NCBI GenBank assembly: GCA_900553035.1
Contig: USCC01000002.1
Span: 1 to 64,000 of the forward strand
DNA from: an uncultured Rhodospirillaceae bacterium
GTDB lineage: Bacteria; Pseudomonadota; Alphaproteobacteria; CAAGCB01; CAG-977
Direction: 5' to 3'
DNA length: 64,000 nt
The notes beneath the pieces were generated by a model. The model ran no database searches. It was not told where the DNA came from and saw only the letters and a program-made list of their open reading frames with translations. A program made the position numbers and the translations under genes. Of the stretch, positions 42,868 through 52,098 are shown piece after piece. Each line of letters opens with the position of its first letter. Within the stretch, counting starts at the first letter, position 1.

Positions 42868-43708
42868 TTTTAATCGCCAGTGCCAGCTCGTAAATTTGTT
42901 TCTTATTCAGTCCTGTCGCGACGGCTGTTCGGGCAACGGCGTCTTTCAGGCTCATGGTTTTCAAAGCTTCACGAAGAGAAGCGGTAAGAGAGTCCATATC
43001 CGGTTTTTCGTTTTTATCCGGCGGCGCGATCAGAAGGACAAATTCCCCTTTTAAAGGGCCGTTTTCCTTATAATAGGACATAAGCTCCGAAAGAGTCCCC
43101 CGGATTGTCTGTTCAAATTTTTTTGTCAGTTCGCGCGCCAGTGCAGCTTTTCGATCCCCCAGGACAGCCCGGGCATCGGCAAGAGTTTCTTCGATTCTCT
43201 GGGGCGCTTCGTAAAAAATCAGCGTTGCCGGAACGGCGGCGAGCTCGGCCAGTTCCTTCTGCCGTGCCGCTGTTCGGACCGGAAGAAAACCTGAAAAAAG
43301 AAAACGGTGACAGGGCAGTCCGGACAGCTGAAGCGCCGTCAGAACAGCGGATGCCCCGGGAACGGCGGTCACGTAAATGCCCTCGTTCACACAATCCTGC
43401 ACCAGCCGGTAGCCGGGATCATTTACCAGAGGCGTGCCGGCGTCGGAAACCAGAGCAATCATCTCGCCGTTTTTCAGACGTTCGATCAGATGCGGCCGAA
43501 CCTTGTCGGCATTGTGTTCATGATACGGCGTCAGCGGCGCGGAGATTCCCAGAAGGGAAAACAGCTTGGCCGTGACGCGGGTGTCTTCGCACGCCACAAC
43601 GTCCGCATGGGCCAGAACGTCAAGGGCGCGGGCGGAAATGTCTCCCAGATTGCCGATAGGTGTTGCAACCAGATACAAACCTTTTATAAAAGAAGAGTCG
43701 TGCGGCAT
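42854..43708 (-). CDS. rsmI: 16S rRNA (cytidine-1402-2'-O)-methyltransferase
   Basis: 284 residues. SAM-dependent tetrapyrrole-methylase-fold enzyme modifying the P-site base C1402. Marks: YLVATPIGNLGDISARALDVL, ACEDTRVTAKL, LVSDAGTPLVNDPGYRLV, AVPGASAVLTALQLSG and FYEAPQRIEETL. AAGGA precedes the ATG. It is divergent from the lipoprotein gene that stands opposite it in many alphaproteobacteria and gammaproteobacteria (rsmI / LpoA-type). Confidence 0.96.
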   Translation of the reverse strand: MPHDSSFIKGLYLVATPIGNLGDISARALDVLAHADVVACEDTRVTAKLFSLLGISAPLTPYHEHNADKVRPHLIERLKNGEMIALVSDAGTPLVNDPGYRLVQDCVNEGIYVTAVPGASAVLTALQLSGLPCHRFLFSGFLPVRTAARQKELAELAAVPATLIFYEAPQRIEETLADARAVLGDRKAALARELTKKFEQTIRGTLSELMSYYKENGPLKGEFVLLIAPPDKNEKPDMDSLTASLREALKTMSLKDAVARTAVATGLNKKQIYELALAIKNEGK

Positions 43709-43777
43709 TTGCCATCCTTTGCAAAAAAAGATAAGATGCTTTCCCGTATAAACCGTTTCAGAAACAGGAGCAGCCCC

Positions 43778-45373
43778 TTGCGTCAGTTCAAGTTATTTTT
43801 GTGTTGTGCGATTACTTTATTGCTTGCGTCTTGTTCGGGCAAGATTTCTTTGCTTTCCAGACAGGGAATCGACCAGGGACTTTTCAGTCCGGCGGACGCG
43901 GACATGGCGGTGCGGAGCGCGGCGGGCGAAGAACAGCCTTCCGAAGGCCGTGAAACGCGAACGCCTCTGCCCTCTGAAATGGTTCGCGTCGGCCTCCTTT
44001 TGCCGCTGAGCGGTAATTCGGCCAAGCTGGGGCAGGCGCTTCAGAACGCGGCGATGATGTCTTTGTTCGACATTTCGGGAAACCGGCTTGTCCTGCAGTT
44101 CTATGACACGGAAGGCACGGCCGAGGGAGCGCGGAAGGCGTCGGAACAGGCGATTAACCAGGGGGTTGAGCTGATTATCGGCCCGGTTTTTTCGCCGGGC
44201 GTCCGAGCCATCCGGGAAAACACGCATGCGGCGGATATCGGGGTCATCACTTTTTCTTCGCACCCTTCAAATCTGGGAGACGGGATTTACACAATCAGTT
44301 CTCTGACGTCTCAGCAGGTTGAACACATTGTCGGCTTTGCCTGTGACAAAGGGTATAAGCGCTTTGCAATTCTGGCGCAGGACAATGCAAGCGGGGACAT
44401 TGTGTCCATGGCAGCAAAGGCGGCGGCGGATCGTTGCGGCGGAATGATTACCAAGGCAGCGTTCTATAACCCGAAATCCGAAAATCTCCAGCCGACGGTT
44501 CAGGCGATCATGCCCCGTCTGCTGGAAGATCTGCAGAAGGAAAAGGAAGAAGAGATCAAGCGTCTGGAAAAAAGCCGTGAAGCCGCCTCTCAGGGGCTTC
44601 CCGTCAAAATGAAGAACGAAGCGGGTGAGTGGGAAGACCGTTTGATGACTCTGGAACAGCTTCAGGCGCTGATTGAGGAAATGAAGACAACGGAAGTCAT
44701 CCGTGATCCGTTTGAATTTGACGCCGTCCTGATCCCCGAAGAAGGCAGCCGTCTGCGTTCGCTTGGGGCCCTGCTGTCCTATTATGACGTGCCTTCGGAA
44801 ATCCGGATTTTGGGGACGTCGCAGTGGGCCAATTCGTCGCCGGCACGCGAACCGGCTTTTGTCGGCGGATGGTTTTCAAACCTGCCTTTTGCCGGATTTG
44901 AACAGTTTTCAGAACGCTACAACACTATATACGGTGAAAAGCCTCCGCGTATTGCGTCACAGGCTTACGACGCTGTTGCTCTGGCGGCGGTTCTGGCCGA
45001 AACCGGAAGCTTTTCCTATAAAAGCCTGACAAGTCCGTCGGGATTCAAAGGCGTTGACGGCCTTTTCCGTCTGCTTCCGAACGGGCTGTCCGAACGCGGC
45101 CTTGAAATTCTGGGCGTTGAAAAGCGCGGATTCGTGACGCTGTCCCCTGCCCGCGAGGTGTTTGATACCGAACCGGTCTTTGAAGCCGAAGTCTACAATA
45201 AAGGGTTCCGTCATTCGCCGGATCTGATTACCGTTGTGACCGAGGAAACCGTCGAAGGGGCATCTTCGGAAACCGTTCCGGGCGACCCGGCGGCTGCGAC
45301 GGCCGAAACTGTCCCGGCGCCGTCTCAGGTTCCCGACAGCCTCAGGCAAGCAAAGCCGGAATCAATGCGTTGA
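43778..45373 (+). CDS. penicillin-binding-protein activator lipoprotein (LppC/LpoA-like)
   Basis: 531 residues from a TTG at 43778. The TTG has a perfect AGGAG 7 bases upstream and gives RQFKLFLCCAITLLLASC, a lipoprotein signal with the lipobox LASC. An ATG at 43736 would add 14 residues and has no ribosome site; the much longer frame to 43307 lies inside rsmI. The mature part has a periplasmic binding fold: VRVGLLLPLSGNSAKLGQAL, VELIIGPVFSPGVRAI, GDGIYTISSLTSQQVEHIV, and PFEFDAVLIPEEGSRLRSLG. The C-terminus is Thr/Ala/Pro-rich. Family members activate PBP1A-type synthases from the outer membrane; that task is inferred. Its 3' end overlaps the convergent hemW by 32 bases. Confidence 0.88.
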   Translation: MRQFKLFLCCAITLLLASCSGKISLLSRQGIDQGLFSPADADMAVRSAAGEEQPSEGRETRTPLPSEMVRVGLLLPLSGNSAKLGQALQNAAMMSLFDISGNRLVLQFYDTEGTAEGARKASEQAINQGVELIIGPVFSPGVRAIRENTHAADIGVITFSSHPSNLGDGIYTISSLTSQQVEHIVGFACDKGYKRFAILAQDNASGDIVSMAAKAAADRCGGMITKAAFYNPKSENLQPTVQAIMPRLLEDLQKEKEEEIKRLEKSREAASQGLPVKMKNEAGEWEDRLMTLEQLQALIEEMKTTEVIRDPFEFDAVLIPEEGSRLRSLGALLSYYDVPSEIRILGTSQWANSSPAREPAFVGGWFSNLPFAGFEQFSERYNTIYGEKPPRIASQAYDAVALAAVLAETGSFSYKSLTSPSGFKGVDGLFRLLPNGLSERGLEILGVEKRGFVTLSPAREVFDTEPVFEAEVYNKGFRHSPDLITVVTEETVEGASSETVPGDPAAATAETVPAPSQVPDSLRQAKPESMR

Positions 45374-46460
45374 GAATGAGCAGGCCTCTGGCCGTGAGAC
45401 GAAGACCCTTTGTGTCACGGATCAGAAGGCCGTCCGCCTGATAGTCCGCGAGCGTCCCGGGATGCATGAAGTCCTCGGGCGCACGTCCGGTGATTTCCCT
45501 GAACCGGTCGCGGAGAATGCCTTCATCCGTCCGGAATCCCATCAGAATCAGCTCTTCGGCACGTTCCTGAAGAGTCAGTATTTCCTCGCGGGCCGCTCTG
45601 CTTTTTAACCATTCAGAGGGTTGCCGCTCCTGAACGGTCGCATACGTCGTTCCGTCCTGCGTGAACCGGCCGTGTGCCGCCGGACCGATACCCAGCCATT
45701 CCCCCCCCTGCCAGTACATCAGATTATGGCGGCAGATGTGGCCTTTACGGGCGTGATTTGACACTTCATAACGGGGAAGTCCGGCCTGATACGTCATCCG
45801 ATCGGTCGTCTCGAACAGATCGGCGGCCAGCTCTTCTTCCGGCAGCTCGAGTCCCTTTTTATGGAAAAAGGTACCCTCTTCCAGCGTCAGCTGATAAAGC
45901 GACAGGTGGGAAAGGTTCAGTTCAAGAATGCGTTCAAGCTCCTGTTTCCAGCTTTCAAGAGTCTGATTCGGGCGGGCATAAATGAAATCGGCGGAGACTT
46001 CCGCAAAGATATTCCGAGCGTTACGGAGAGCTTCCAGGGCTGTTTCCGTATCATGAAGCCGTCCCAGGAATTTCAGATCGGTATCGTTCAAAGCCTGCAC
46101 ACCGATGGACAGGCGATTGATTCCCGCCGCAGCGAATCCGCCCATTTTCAGGGCGTCCAGCGTTCCCGGATTGGCTTCCATCGATATTTCGACGCCGCTG
46201 TCAACGGGCCACAGCCGCCGGATGGCCGCCAGCAGTGCCGCCGTCAATTCGGGCGGCATCAGTGACGGCGTCCCTCCCCCGAAAAAGATCGTCGAGACGG
46301 TTTTGCCCTCCGTCCGTACCGCATAAGCTTCCAGACAGCGGACATAGGCCTTTTCCCATGCCGGAAAGTCAATCTTACGGGCGGGAAAGCTGGCAAAATC
46401 GCAGTACGGACATTTTGAACGGCAGAACGGCCAGTGCAGATAAATGCCGAAAGGGATCAT
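45342..46460 (-). CDS. hemW: radical SAM heme chaperone HemW
   Basis: 372 residues. Start [21 protein letters not shown] carries the CxxxCxxC iron-sulfur motif of HemW, with the GGGTPSLMP segment after it, then EISMEANPGTLDAL and INRLSIGVQALNDTDLKFLGR. C-terminal HemN-like domain: CRHNLMYWQGGEWLGIGPAAH. It binds heme and radical SAM cofactor; it lacks the extra Cys of true HemN, so it is not expected to be coproporphyrinogen oxidase. Overlaps rdgB by 4 bases. Confidence 0.94.
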   Translation of the reverse strand: MIPFGIYLHWPFCRSKCPYCDFASFPARKIDFPAWEKAYVRCLEAYAVRTEGKTVSTIFFGGGTPSLMPPELTAALLAAIRRLWPVDSGVEISMEANPGTLDALKMGGFAAAGINRLSIGVQALNDTDLKFLGRLHDTETALEALRNARNIFAEVSADFIYARPNQTLESWKQELERILELNLSHLSLYQLTLEEGTFFHKKGLELPEEELAADLFETTDRMTYQAGLPRYEVSNHARKGHICRHNLMYWQGGEWLGIGPAAHGRFTQDGTTYATVQERQPSEWLKSRAAREEILTLQERAEELILMGFRTDEGILRDRFREITGRAPEDFMHPGTLADYQADGLLIRDTKGLRLTARGLLILNALIPALLA

Positions 46461-47056
46461 CGGGACAGGCAGCCCTCAATGAACATTTTCAAAGCGTTTG
46501 CCCGGTGACTGATTTTATTTTTAATGCCGCCGGCCAGTTCGGCGAACGTTTCGCTGTATCCGTTTGGCACGAACATCGGGTCATAACCGAAACCGTTCTC
46601 GCCTTTTGGCGGCCAGCAGAGTGTTCCTTCAACCTTTCCTTCAAACTCTTCAGTATGCCCGTCCGGCCAGGCAATAACAAGGACACATGCGAAATGTGCC
46701 GAACGGTCGGACGAATCACCGAGTTCTTTATCAAGGCATTCCATCGCATAACGGAAGCCGTTTTTTTTCGGTTCATTGTAACGGGCCGAATAAATGCCGG
46801 GACGGTTGTCCAGTGCATGCACGCACAGACCCGAATCATCGGCCAGGGCGGGAAGCCCCGCTTCATCCGCCGCGGCCTGTGCCTTGATTCGGGCGTTGGC
46901 AATGAATGTGTCGCCGTTTTCTTCGGGTTCGGAAAGATTCAGTTCGTCGCCGGAGCGGACTTTGATGTCGAAAGGCGCAAGAATGGCCTGCATTTCGGCG
47001 ACTTTTCCCTTGTTGTGCGTCGCCAGCACAATTTCTTTTTCAATCAGTTTACGCAT
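46457..47056 (-). CDS. rdgB: XTP/dITP diphosphatase (RdgB/HAM1 family)
   Basis: 199 residues. Removes deaminated purine nucleotides (ITP, XTP). Marks: [60 protein letters not shown], and [20 protein letters not shown]. Middle gene of the rph-rdgB-hemW operon; its start overlaps rph by 8 bases. Confidence 0.96.
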   Translation of the reverse strand: MRKLIEKEIVLATHNKGKVAEMQAILAPFDIKVRSGDELNLSEPEENGDTFIANARIKAQAAADEAGLPALADDSGLCVHALDNRPGIYSARYNEPKKNGFRYAMECLDKELGDSSDRSAHFACVLVIAWPDGHTEEFEGKVEGTLCWPPKGENGFGYDPMFVPNGYSETFAELAGGIKNKISHRANALKMFIEGCLSR

Positions 47057-47774
47057 GAGTGTCCATCCCTAAAACCTGCCGCTGGATCAGAGCCAGTTCA
47101 GCCGTGCCCTTGCAGGCGAGTTCGTACAGTCTGGTGAATTCTTCGGGCGTGAAAGGCGTCCGTTCGGCCGTACCCTGAATTTCCACGATGCCGCCTTTGC
47201 CGGTGATGACAAAATTCGAATCCGTTTCGGCAGATGAGTCTTCGAGATAATCCAGGTCAAGGACAGGGACACCTTCACAGATGCCGCAGGAAATGGCCGA
47301 TACGGTGTCCAGAATGGGCAAAGAGGAGATCATGCGCCGTTCCTTCAGCGTCTGAAGCGCCAGATACAGGGCGACAAAGCCGCCGGTGATGGAAGCGGTT
47401 CGTGTGCCGCCGTCCGCCTGGATGACATCACAGTCGATTTTGATGGAAATTTCACCGAGGGCTTTGAGATCGACGACGGCGCGCAGAGCCCGTCCGATCA
47501 GCCTCTGAATTTCATGTGTACGGCCGGACTGTCCTTTTTTGGCTTCGCGGTCAACGCGGGTGGACGTCGAACGGGGCAGCATGCCGTATTCGGCGGTGAC
47601 CCATCCTTTGCCCGTGTTGCGCATCCAGCCGGGTACCTTTTCATCCACCGATGCCGTACAGATGACATGCGTGTCCCCGCATTTGATCAGGCACGAACCT
47701 TCCGCGTGTTTGCTGATATGCGGCTTGATGACGATTTTACGCATTTCGTCCGAAGAACGTTTTGATGGTCTCAT
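47049..47774 (-). CDS. rph: ribonuclease PH
   Basis: Phosphate-dependent 3' exoribonuclease that trims tRNA 3' ends. 241 residues from the ATG at 47774 ([10 protein letters not shown]) with AAGGA; the frame runs on to 47888 but that part would cross the divergent hrcA promoter. Marks: [54 protein letters not shown], and [18 protein letters not shown]. First gene of its operon. Confidence 0.96.
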   Translation of the reverse strand: MRPSKRSSDEMRKIVIKPHISKHAEGSCLIKCGDTHVICTASVDEKVPGWMRNTGKGWVTAEYGMLPRSTSTRVDREAKKGQSGRTHEIQRLIGRALRAVVDLKALGEISIKIDCDVIQADGGTRTASITGGFVALYLALQTLKERRMISSLPILDTVSAISCGICEGVPVLDLDYLEDSSAETDSNFVITGKGGIVEIQGTAERTPFTPEEFTRLYELACKGTAELALIQRQVLGMDTHA

Positions 47775-47813
47775 GGCTTTTGTATCCTTTTGCTGAATGA
47801 GTGATTTGTGCTG

Positions 47814-47842
47814 TTGACGTTTGGTACTACGATTACTACATT
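47814..47842 (+). promoter_or_regulatory. promoter of hrcA, implying a leaderless or near-leaderless transcript
   Basis: TTGACG (47814-47819), a 17-base spacer and TACATT (47837-47842). Transcription would begin about 47848-47850, at or just before the hrcA ATG (47851). No Shine-Dalgarno is visible and no CIRCE element (TTAGCACTC-N9-GAGTGCTAA) is seen nearby. Confidence 0.55.
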
Positions 47843-47850
47843 TATCAGTT

Positions 47851-48900
47851 ATGAGTAAGCAAATATCGACATTATCCGAATTAAACAACCGTTCGCGGGA
47901 TATTTTCCGGCGGCTGGTTGACGCTTATCTGGAACGCGGCGAGCCGATCGGGTCGAAAACGCTGTCGGGGCTTTTGGATGTTTCCCTGTCGTCGGCCACG
48001 ATTCGCAATGTGATGTCGGATTTGGAAGTGTCGGGCCTTTTGACTTCGCCGCACACGTCGGCGGGCCGGATTCCGACCGAACGCGGCCTGAAAATGTTTG
48101 TTGACGGCCTTTTGGAAATCGGGTCACTGGAAGAAGGGGAACGTCACGCCATTGAAGCGCACTGCCGGGAATCGGGCATCAGTATGGAGCATGTCCTGAA
48201 TCAGGCGTCGTCAATGCTGTCAGGCCTGTCGAAATGCGCCGGCGTTGTGATTGCCCCGAAAATCGAAGCGCCGCTGAAACATATCGAATTTGTGCATCTG
48301 GGGAACGGCCGGGCTTTGGTCGTCATGGTGACGGCGGACGGCGCGGTGGAAAACCGGCTGGTTGATCTTCCGCCGGGAACGCTGCCCTCAACGCTGGCGG
48401 AAGCATCGAATTATCTGAATGACCGTCTGTCGGGTCGTACTCTGGACGAGGCGAAAACCGTCGTTGACGCGGAGATAAAATCACACAGGGCGCAGCTGGA
48501 CAAGGCCGCCGAACGTCTGGTTTCGCAGGGAATCGCCGCCTGGGCCGGCGGAAAGAAGGGCGCTCTGATCGTCAAGGGGCAAAAGTATCTTTTGGATAAC
48601 ATCCAGGCTTTGGAAGACCTGGAACACGTCCGCCGTCTGTTCGGTGTTCTTGAAACGCAGGAAAGTATGGCTAAATTGCTGGATTTAACTGAAGCGGCGG
48701 ATGGTATACAAATCTTTATAGGGGCGGAAAATTCCTTGTTTACGCTTTCGGGATGTTCCATGATAACGGCGCCGTACCGCAACAGCCGCGAACAGATCGT
48801 CGGCGCAATCGGCATCGTCGGACCGACCCGGATGAATTACGCCAGGATCATTCCCCTGGTGGATTATACTTCTCGTGTTGTCAGTAAATTAATAGGGTAG
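47851..48900 (+). CDS. hrcA: heat-inducible transcription repressor HrcA
   Basis: 349 residues from the ATG at 47851 (MSKQIST). N-terminal winged helix: [40 protein letters not shown] and [20 protein letters not shown]. The GAF-like core follows, ending with [20 protein letters not shown], the near-invariant HrcA signature. It should repress groES-groEL or similar operons through CIRCE sites elsewhere; none is in this window. Paired with grpE five bases downstream, the usual arrangement. Confidence 0.95.
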   Translation: MSKQISTLSELNNRSRDIFRRLVDAYLERGEPIGSKTLSGLLDVSLSSATIRNVMSDLEVSGLLTSPHTSAGRIPTERGLKMFVDGLLEIGSLEEGERHAIEAHCRESGISMEHVLNQASSMLSGLSKCAGVVIAPKIEAPLKHIEFVHLGNGRALVVMVTADGAVENRLVDLPPGTLPSTLAEASNYLNDRLSGRTLDEAKTVVDAEIKSHRAQLDKAAERLVSQGIAAWAGGKKGALIVKGQKYLLDNIQALEDLEHVRRLFGVLETQESMAKLLDLTEAADGIQIFIGAENSLFTLSGCSMITAPYRNSREQIVGAIGIVGPTRMNYARIIPLVDYTSRVVSKLIG

Positions 48901-48905
48901 ACATT

Positions 48906-49550
48906 ATGGCAAAACATCATAAGAACGACCTCAGGGTTGAAGATCAGGAACAAGAGCTGGAGGAATTTGAAACGGCGGAAGAGACGGCGGATGAAACCGT
49001 CGAGGAAATCGAAGACGTTTCAGCCCGGGTTGCCGACCTTCAGACCGAAGTCGACAAGCTGAAAGACATGTACATGCGTTCGCAGGCGGAAATGGAAAAC
49101 CTGCGCAAACGGACGCAGATCGAGCTGGAAAAAAGGTCGAAATATGCGGTTTCGTCTTTTGCCCGCGACCTGCTGAGCGTCAGCGACAATCTGGCGCGCG
49201 CAATGGATTCCATTCCCGAACAGGAACGTAAAAAACAATCTGAACTGGTGAAGAATCTGCTGATCGGTCTGGAACTGACACAAAAGGATCTGCAGACGGC
49301 TTTTGAAAAGAACGACATTAAGCCCGTTGAAAGCGTCGGCCATATTTTTGATCCGAACGTTCACAAGGTCGTGCAGGAAGTCGAAGATCCCTCCAAGCCG
49401 GCCGGGACGATTGTCCAGGAATGGCAGAAGGGATACACGATCGGAGGTGACCGCACTTTGCGCGAAGCCGTGGTTGTCGTCACGAAAGGCGGTCCGAAAC
49501 CCGGCGAAAAACCGGCGGAACCCGGCCATACCGTCGATACGTCGGCGTGA
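48906..49550 (+). CDS. grpE: nucleotide exchange factor GrpE
   Basis: 214 residues. Drives ADP release from DnaK. A long acidic N-terminal coiled coil (about 10-60; EQELEEFETAEETADETVEE) is followed by MRSQAEMENLRKRTQIELEK, the GrpE signature helix, then PVESVGHIFDPNVHKVVQEV and EWQKGYTIGGDRTLREAVVV in the beta domain. Starts 5 bases after hrcA; GTAGACATT gives only a weak ribosome site. A terminator follows. Confidence 0.95.
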   Translation: MAKHHKNDLRVEDQEQELEEFETAEETADETVEEIEDVSARVADLQTEVDKLKDMYMRSQAEMENLRKRTQIELEKRSKYAVSSFARDLLSVSDNLARAMDSIPEQERKKQSELVKNLLIGLELTQKDLQTAFEKNDIKPVESVGHIFDPNVHKVVQEVEDPSKPAGTIVQEWQKGYTIGGDRTLREAVVVVTKGGPKPGEKPAEPGHTVDTSA

Positions 49551-49565
49551 GTCCGCGAAAAATAA

Positions 49566-49590
49566 AAAAAGCCGCGCAAAGCGGCTTTTT
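49566..49590 (+). terminator. terminator after grpE
   Basis: AAAAAGCCGC and GCGGCTTTTT form a perfect 10-bp stem with a GCAAA loop and following Ts. Confidence 0.88.
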
Positions 49591-49687
49591 TCATCTCGTG
49601 AAAGGAAACGGTTTCTGAAACGATTTTTCTTCGGTGACAAATCATGTAATATGATTTTCACAGCCGGAATACGGAAAGGAAAATCAA

Positions 49688-50152
49688 ATGAAATTCATAT
49701 CAAAAGAAGATGCTCTTCTGGGTGGTTTGACCCTGATTCTTCAGACTATTTTCTTATTTTTCCGGGATAACTACCTGATCGGGATTTGTTTTTTTGTCTT
49801 TGTTGTTCTGAATATTCTGAGTATAATGAGACTTATTAAAAAGATAAAATTCCTTGAGCAAATGAATAATCGTTTTTACCGCCTTTCCGCGTTTTTAAGG
49901 CCGCTTGGATGGTTTTTTTATATTGAAGTGAGCATGCTGTTATTTTTTATGTTTTTGGAAGAATTTACATATTTTTCGGACAAACTCTATTTCATTATAG
50001 AATTATGTATTCCATTTTTGTTTATCGCTTTTTTCATAGCCCTTCTGGTCGGGTTGATTCGCATGATTTTTGCAAAACCGCCTGTTCCTTCCGCCGATAC
50101 GGAAGTCAAAAACACCGACGGCGAAATCATTTGGCGTTCAGGCGGACGCTAA
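49688..50152 (+). CDS. hypothetical membrane protein
   Basis: 154 residues with no recognised family. Four hydrophobic segments: LLGGLTLILQTIFLFF, YLIGICFFVFVVLNIL, about 75-92 (WFFYIEVSMLLFFMF), and LYFIIELCIPFLFIAFFIAL. A short polar C-terminus ends in WRSGGR. GGAAAGG before the ATG looks like a ribosome site. Its central codons are clearly more AT-rich than the flanks, suggesting a different origin or relaxed constraint. It may belong to a small group of orphan membrane proteins in this genome; the 3' end overlaps the convergent proC by 15 bases. Confidence 0.7.
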   Translation: MKFISKEDALLGGLTLILQTIFLFFRDNYLIGICFFVFVVLNILSIMRLIKKIKFLEQMNNRFYRLSAFLRPLGWFFYIEVSMLLFFMFLEEFTYFSDKLYFIIELCIPFLFIAFFIALLVGLIRMIFAKPPVPSADTEVKNTDGEIIWRSGGR

Positions 50153-50968
50153 TTCTTTTGAACGTTTTTCCGCAGCTTTGACCGCCTGAACCATCAGAGG
50201 CGTCAGGCCGTTTCTTTCGTCCATCAGGATGTCCAGAGCCGCAGCGGTTGTGCCGTTGGGCGTGGTGACGTTCCGGCGCAGAGTTTCGGGCGTCTGCGGA
50301 CTTTGATACAAAAGCTCCGCCGCGCCGCAGACGGTTGCGCGAGCCAGCTCCGCCGCCGTTTCCGGCGAAAGCCCCAGCGATTCCGCCGCCCGGGTTAAAG
50401 CCTCGGTCAGATGGAAGACATAAGCGGGACCGCTGCCGGATACCGCCGTGACGGCATCCATTTGCGCTTCGTTTTCCAGCCACACCGTTCGGCCGCAGGC
50501 GTCCATCAGGGCTGCGGCTTTTTCCCGCCGAATCCCGTCAGCGCGCACATTGGCATACAGGCCTGTCATTCCGCGTCCCACAGCGGCGGGAGTGTTCGGC
50601 ATGGCGCGGACAACGGCCGCTTCAGAGCCAAGATGTTCCTCAAACCAGGCGATCGGCCGGCCGGCCACGATGGACAGAAGAACTGCGCCTCTGTCCGTAA
50701 ACGGTTTGATGCTTTCAACAGCTTCGGCAATGACGAAAGGTTTGACGGCGGCCAGGACAATGTCTGTTTCCGCATCCCTGAAGGCCTCCGCACTTTCGGC
50801 GGCATGAATGCCTTTGGCATGCAGAGCCGTACGTGTTTCAGCCCCCGGATCGACAACACGGATTTTTTCCGGCGCCAGCCCTTTTTTCAGCGCGCCTTCA
50901 ATGATGGCGCTTCCCATTTTGCCGCCCCCAAAGACCGTCAGTCCAGATATTGAAGCCAGAGCACCCAT
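50138..50968 (-). CDS. proC: pyrroline-5-carboxylate reductase
   Basis: Final step of proline synthesis: NAD(P)H-dependent reduction of pyrroline-5-carboxylate. 276 residues. Dinucleotide loop TVFGGGKMGSAIIEG, LAAVKPFVIAEAVESI, RAMPNTPAAVGRGMTG, and AVSGSGPAYVFHLTEAL (substrate loop), closing with TTPNGTTAAALDILMDE. GGAG precedes the ATG at 50968. No operon partner on the minus strand nearby. Confidence 0.95.
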   Translation of the reverse strand: MGALASISGLTVFGGGKMGSAIIEGALKKGLAPEKIRVVDPGAETRTALHAKGIHAAESAEAFRDAETDIVLAAVKPFVIAEAVESIKPFTDRGAVLLSIVAGRPIAWFEEHLGSEAAVVRAMPNTPAAVGRGMTGLYANVRADGIRREKAAALMDACGRTVWLENEAQMDAVTAVSGSGPAYVFHLTEALTRAAESLGLSPETAAELARATVCGAAELLYQSPQTPETLRRNVTTPNGTTAAALDILMDERNGLTPLMVQAVKAAEKRSKELASA

Positions 50969-51062
50969 GTCTTTTCTCCTTTTTTAGGCCGTCCGGAGAT
51001 AAAAGATAGGCGTTCATGAGGATTTTTAAAAGAAAAAGATTTTGAGAAAACGGATTTTGTCG

Positions 51063-51068
51063 TATAAG
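51063..51068 (+). promoter_or_regulatory. possible -10 of the hldD-lgt gene run
   Basis: TATAAG (51063-51068) with TTTTGA 17 bases upstream, or TTGAGA at a short 15-base spacing. It would drive hldD at 51100 and perhaps the genes through pgeF. Confidence 0.35.
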
Positions 51069-51099
51069 GAAAACAGGCAGAAACAAAAGGCGTTGAATT

Positions 51100-52086
51100 A
51101 TGTTTGTCATTACCGGAGGAGCCGGATTCATCGGTTCAAATGTTGCCGCCGCCATCGAAGAGCGCGGCTTGGGCGAAGTGGCGATTGTCGACAGACTGCG
51201 CAGCGGCGACAAGTGGCGCAATATTTCAAAAAGAGCACTGCGCAACATTGTTTTTCCCGAGGACGTTCTGTCCTTTCTGGACGAACGGGCGCACAAGATT
51301 CAAGCCGTCCTGCATTTCGGTTCCATTTCGTCCCCGATGGAGGCGGACGTGGACGCGATCGTCCGGAACAATATCCAGCTGACGTGGGAGCTGTGGAAAT
51401 GGTGCACGGAACACAAGGTGCCGTTTATCTATGCTTCATCCGCCGCGGTTTACGGCGACGGGACTCTGGGCTTCAGGGACGAAGCCTCGACCGAGGCGCT
51501 GGCTCGGCTGCGACCGCTCAGCCCTTTTGCGTGGAGCAAGCTGTTCATGGATCGCAAAGTGGCCGAAGCGGTTGAAGAAGATAAAAAAACGCCGCCGCAG
51601 TGGGTCGGGCTCCGGTTCTTTAACCTGTACGGGCCGAACGAGTATCATAAAGGGCCGCATCAAAGCGTTATCCCGCAAATCTACGCACAGGCACGTAACG
51701 GTAAACTGTTTCCCCTGTTCAAGTCGGAAAACCCGGCCTATAAGGACGGCGACCAGATGCGCGATTTCATGTGGATCGACGATTGTGTGGACGTGATTCT
51801 ATGGTTCCTGACGCACCCCGGGGTCAGCGGTCTGTTCAATGTCGGCACGGGGCAGGCGCGGACGTATGCGGACGTCTTACGCGCGGTTTACGCCGCTTTG
51901 GGCGAAGAGCCGGAGATGGACTTCATCGATCTGCCCGAAGCTCTGAAGGATAAATATCAGTACTTTACACAGGCCGATATTCAAAAGCTGCGCGACGCCG
52001 GGTATGACCGGCCGTTTACGTCGCTGGAGGAAGGCGTCGACAAATACATCCGGAATTATCTGAGCAAATCCGATCCCTACCGTTAA
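51100..52086 (+). CDS. hldD: ADP-glyceromanno-heptose 6-epimerase-like protein, catalytic Tyr replaced
   Basis: 328 residues. Extended SDR with NAD(P) loop MFVITGGAGFIGSNVAAAI, FGSISSPMEADVDAIVRNN and YASSAAVYGDG. GLRFFNLYGPNEYHKG matches HldD, with the catalytic Lys (Lys184 here, Lys178 in E. coli). HldD interconverts the two heptose epimers for lipopolysaccharide core. The usual Y-x-x-x-K reads F143-A-W-S-K147, so the catalytic Tyr (Tyr140 in E. coli) is Phe. Either the enzyme uses another residue, has reduced activity, or has a different task. Later segments (KDGDQMRDFMWIDDCVDVIL) are canonical. Twelve bases before lgt. Confidence 0.85.
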   Translation: MFVITGGAGFIGSNVAAAIEERGLGEVAIVDRLRSGDKWRNISKRALRNIVFPEDVLSFLDERAHKIQAVLHFGSISSPMEADVDAIVRNNIQLTWELWKWCTEHKVPFIYASSAAVYGDGTLGFRDEASTEALARLRPLSPFAWSKLFMDRKVAEAVEEDKKTPPQWVGLRFFNLYGPNEYHKGPHQSVIPQIYAQARNGKLFPLFKSENPAYKDGDQMRDFMWIDDCVDVILWFLTHPGVSGLFNVGTGQARTYADVLRAVYAALGEEPEMDFIDLPEALKDKYQYFTQADIQKLRDAGYDRPFTSLEEGVDKYIRNYLSKSDPYR

Positions 52087-52098
52087 AAGGAAGAAAAA

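Noticed and set aside
43307..43777. Very long upstream extension of the PBP-activator frame
   Set aside because: It lies within rsmI on the other strand, and the TTG with AGGAG gives a proper lipoprotein signal.
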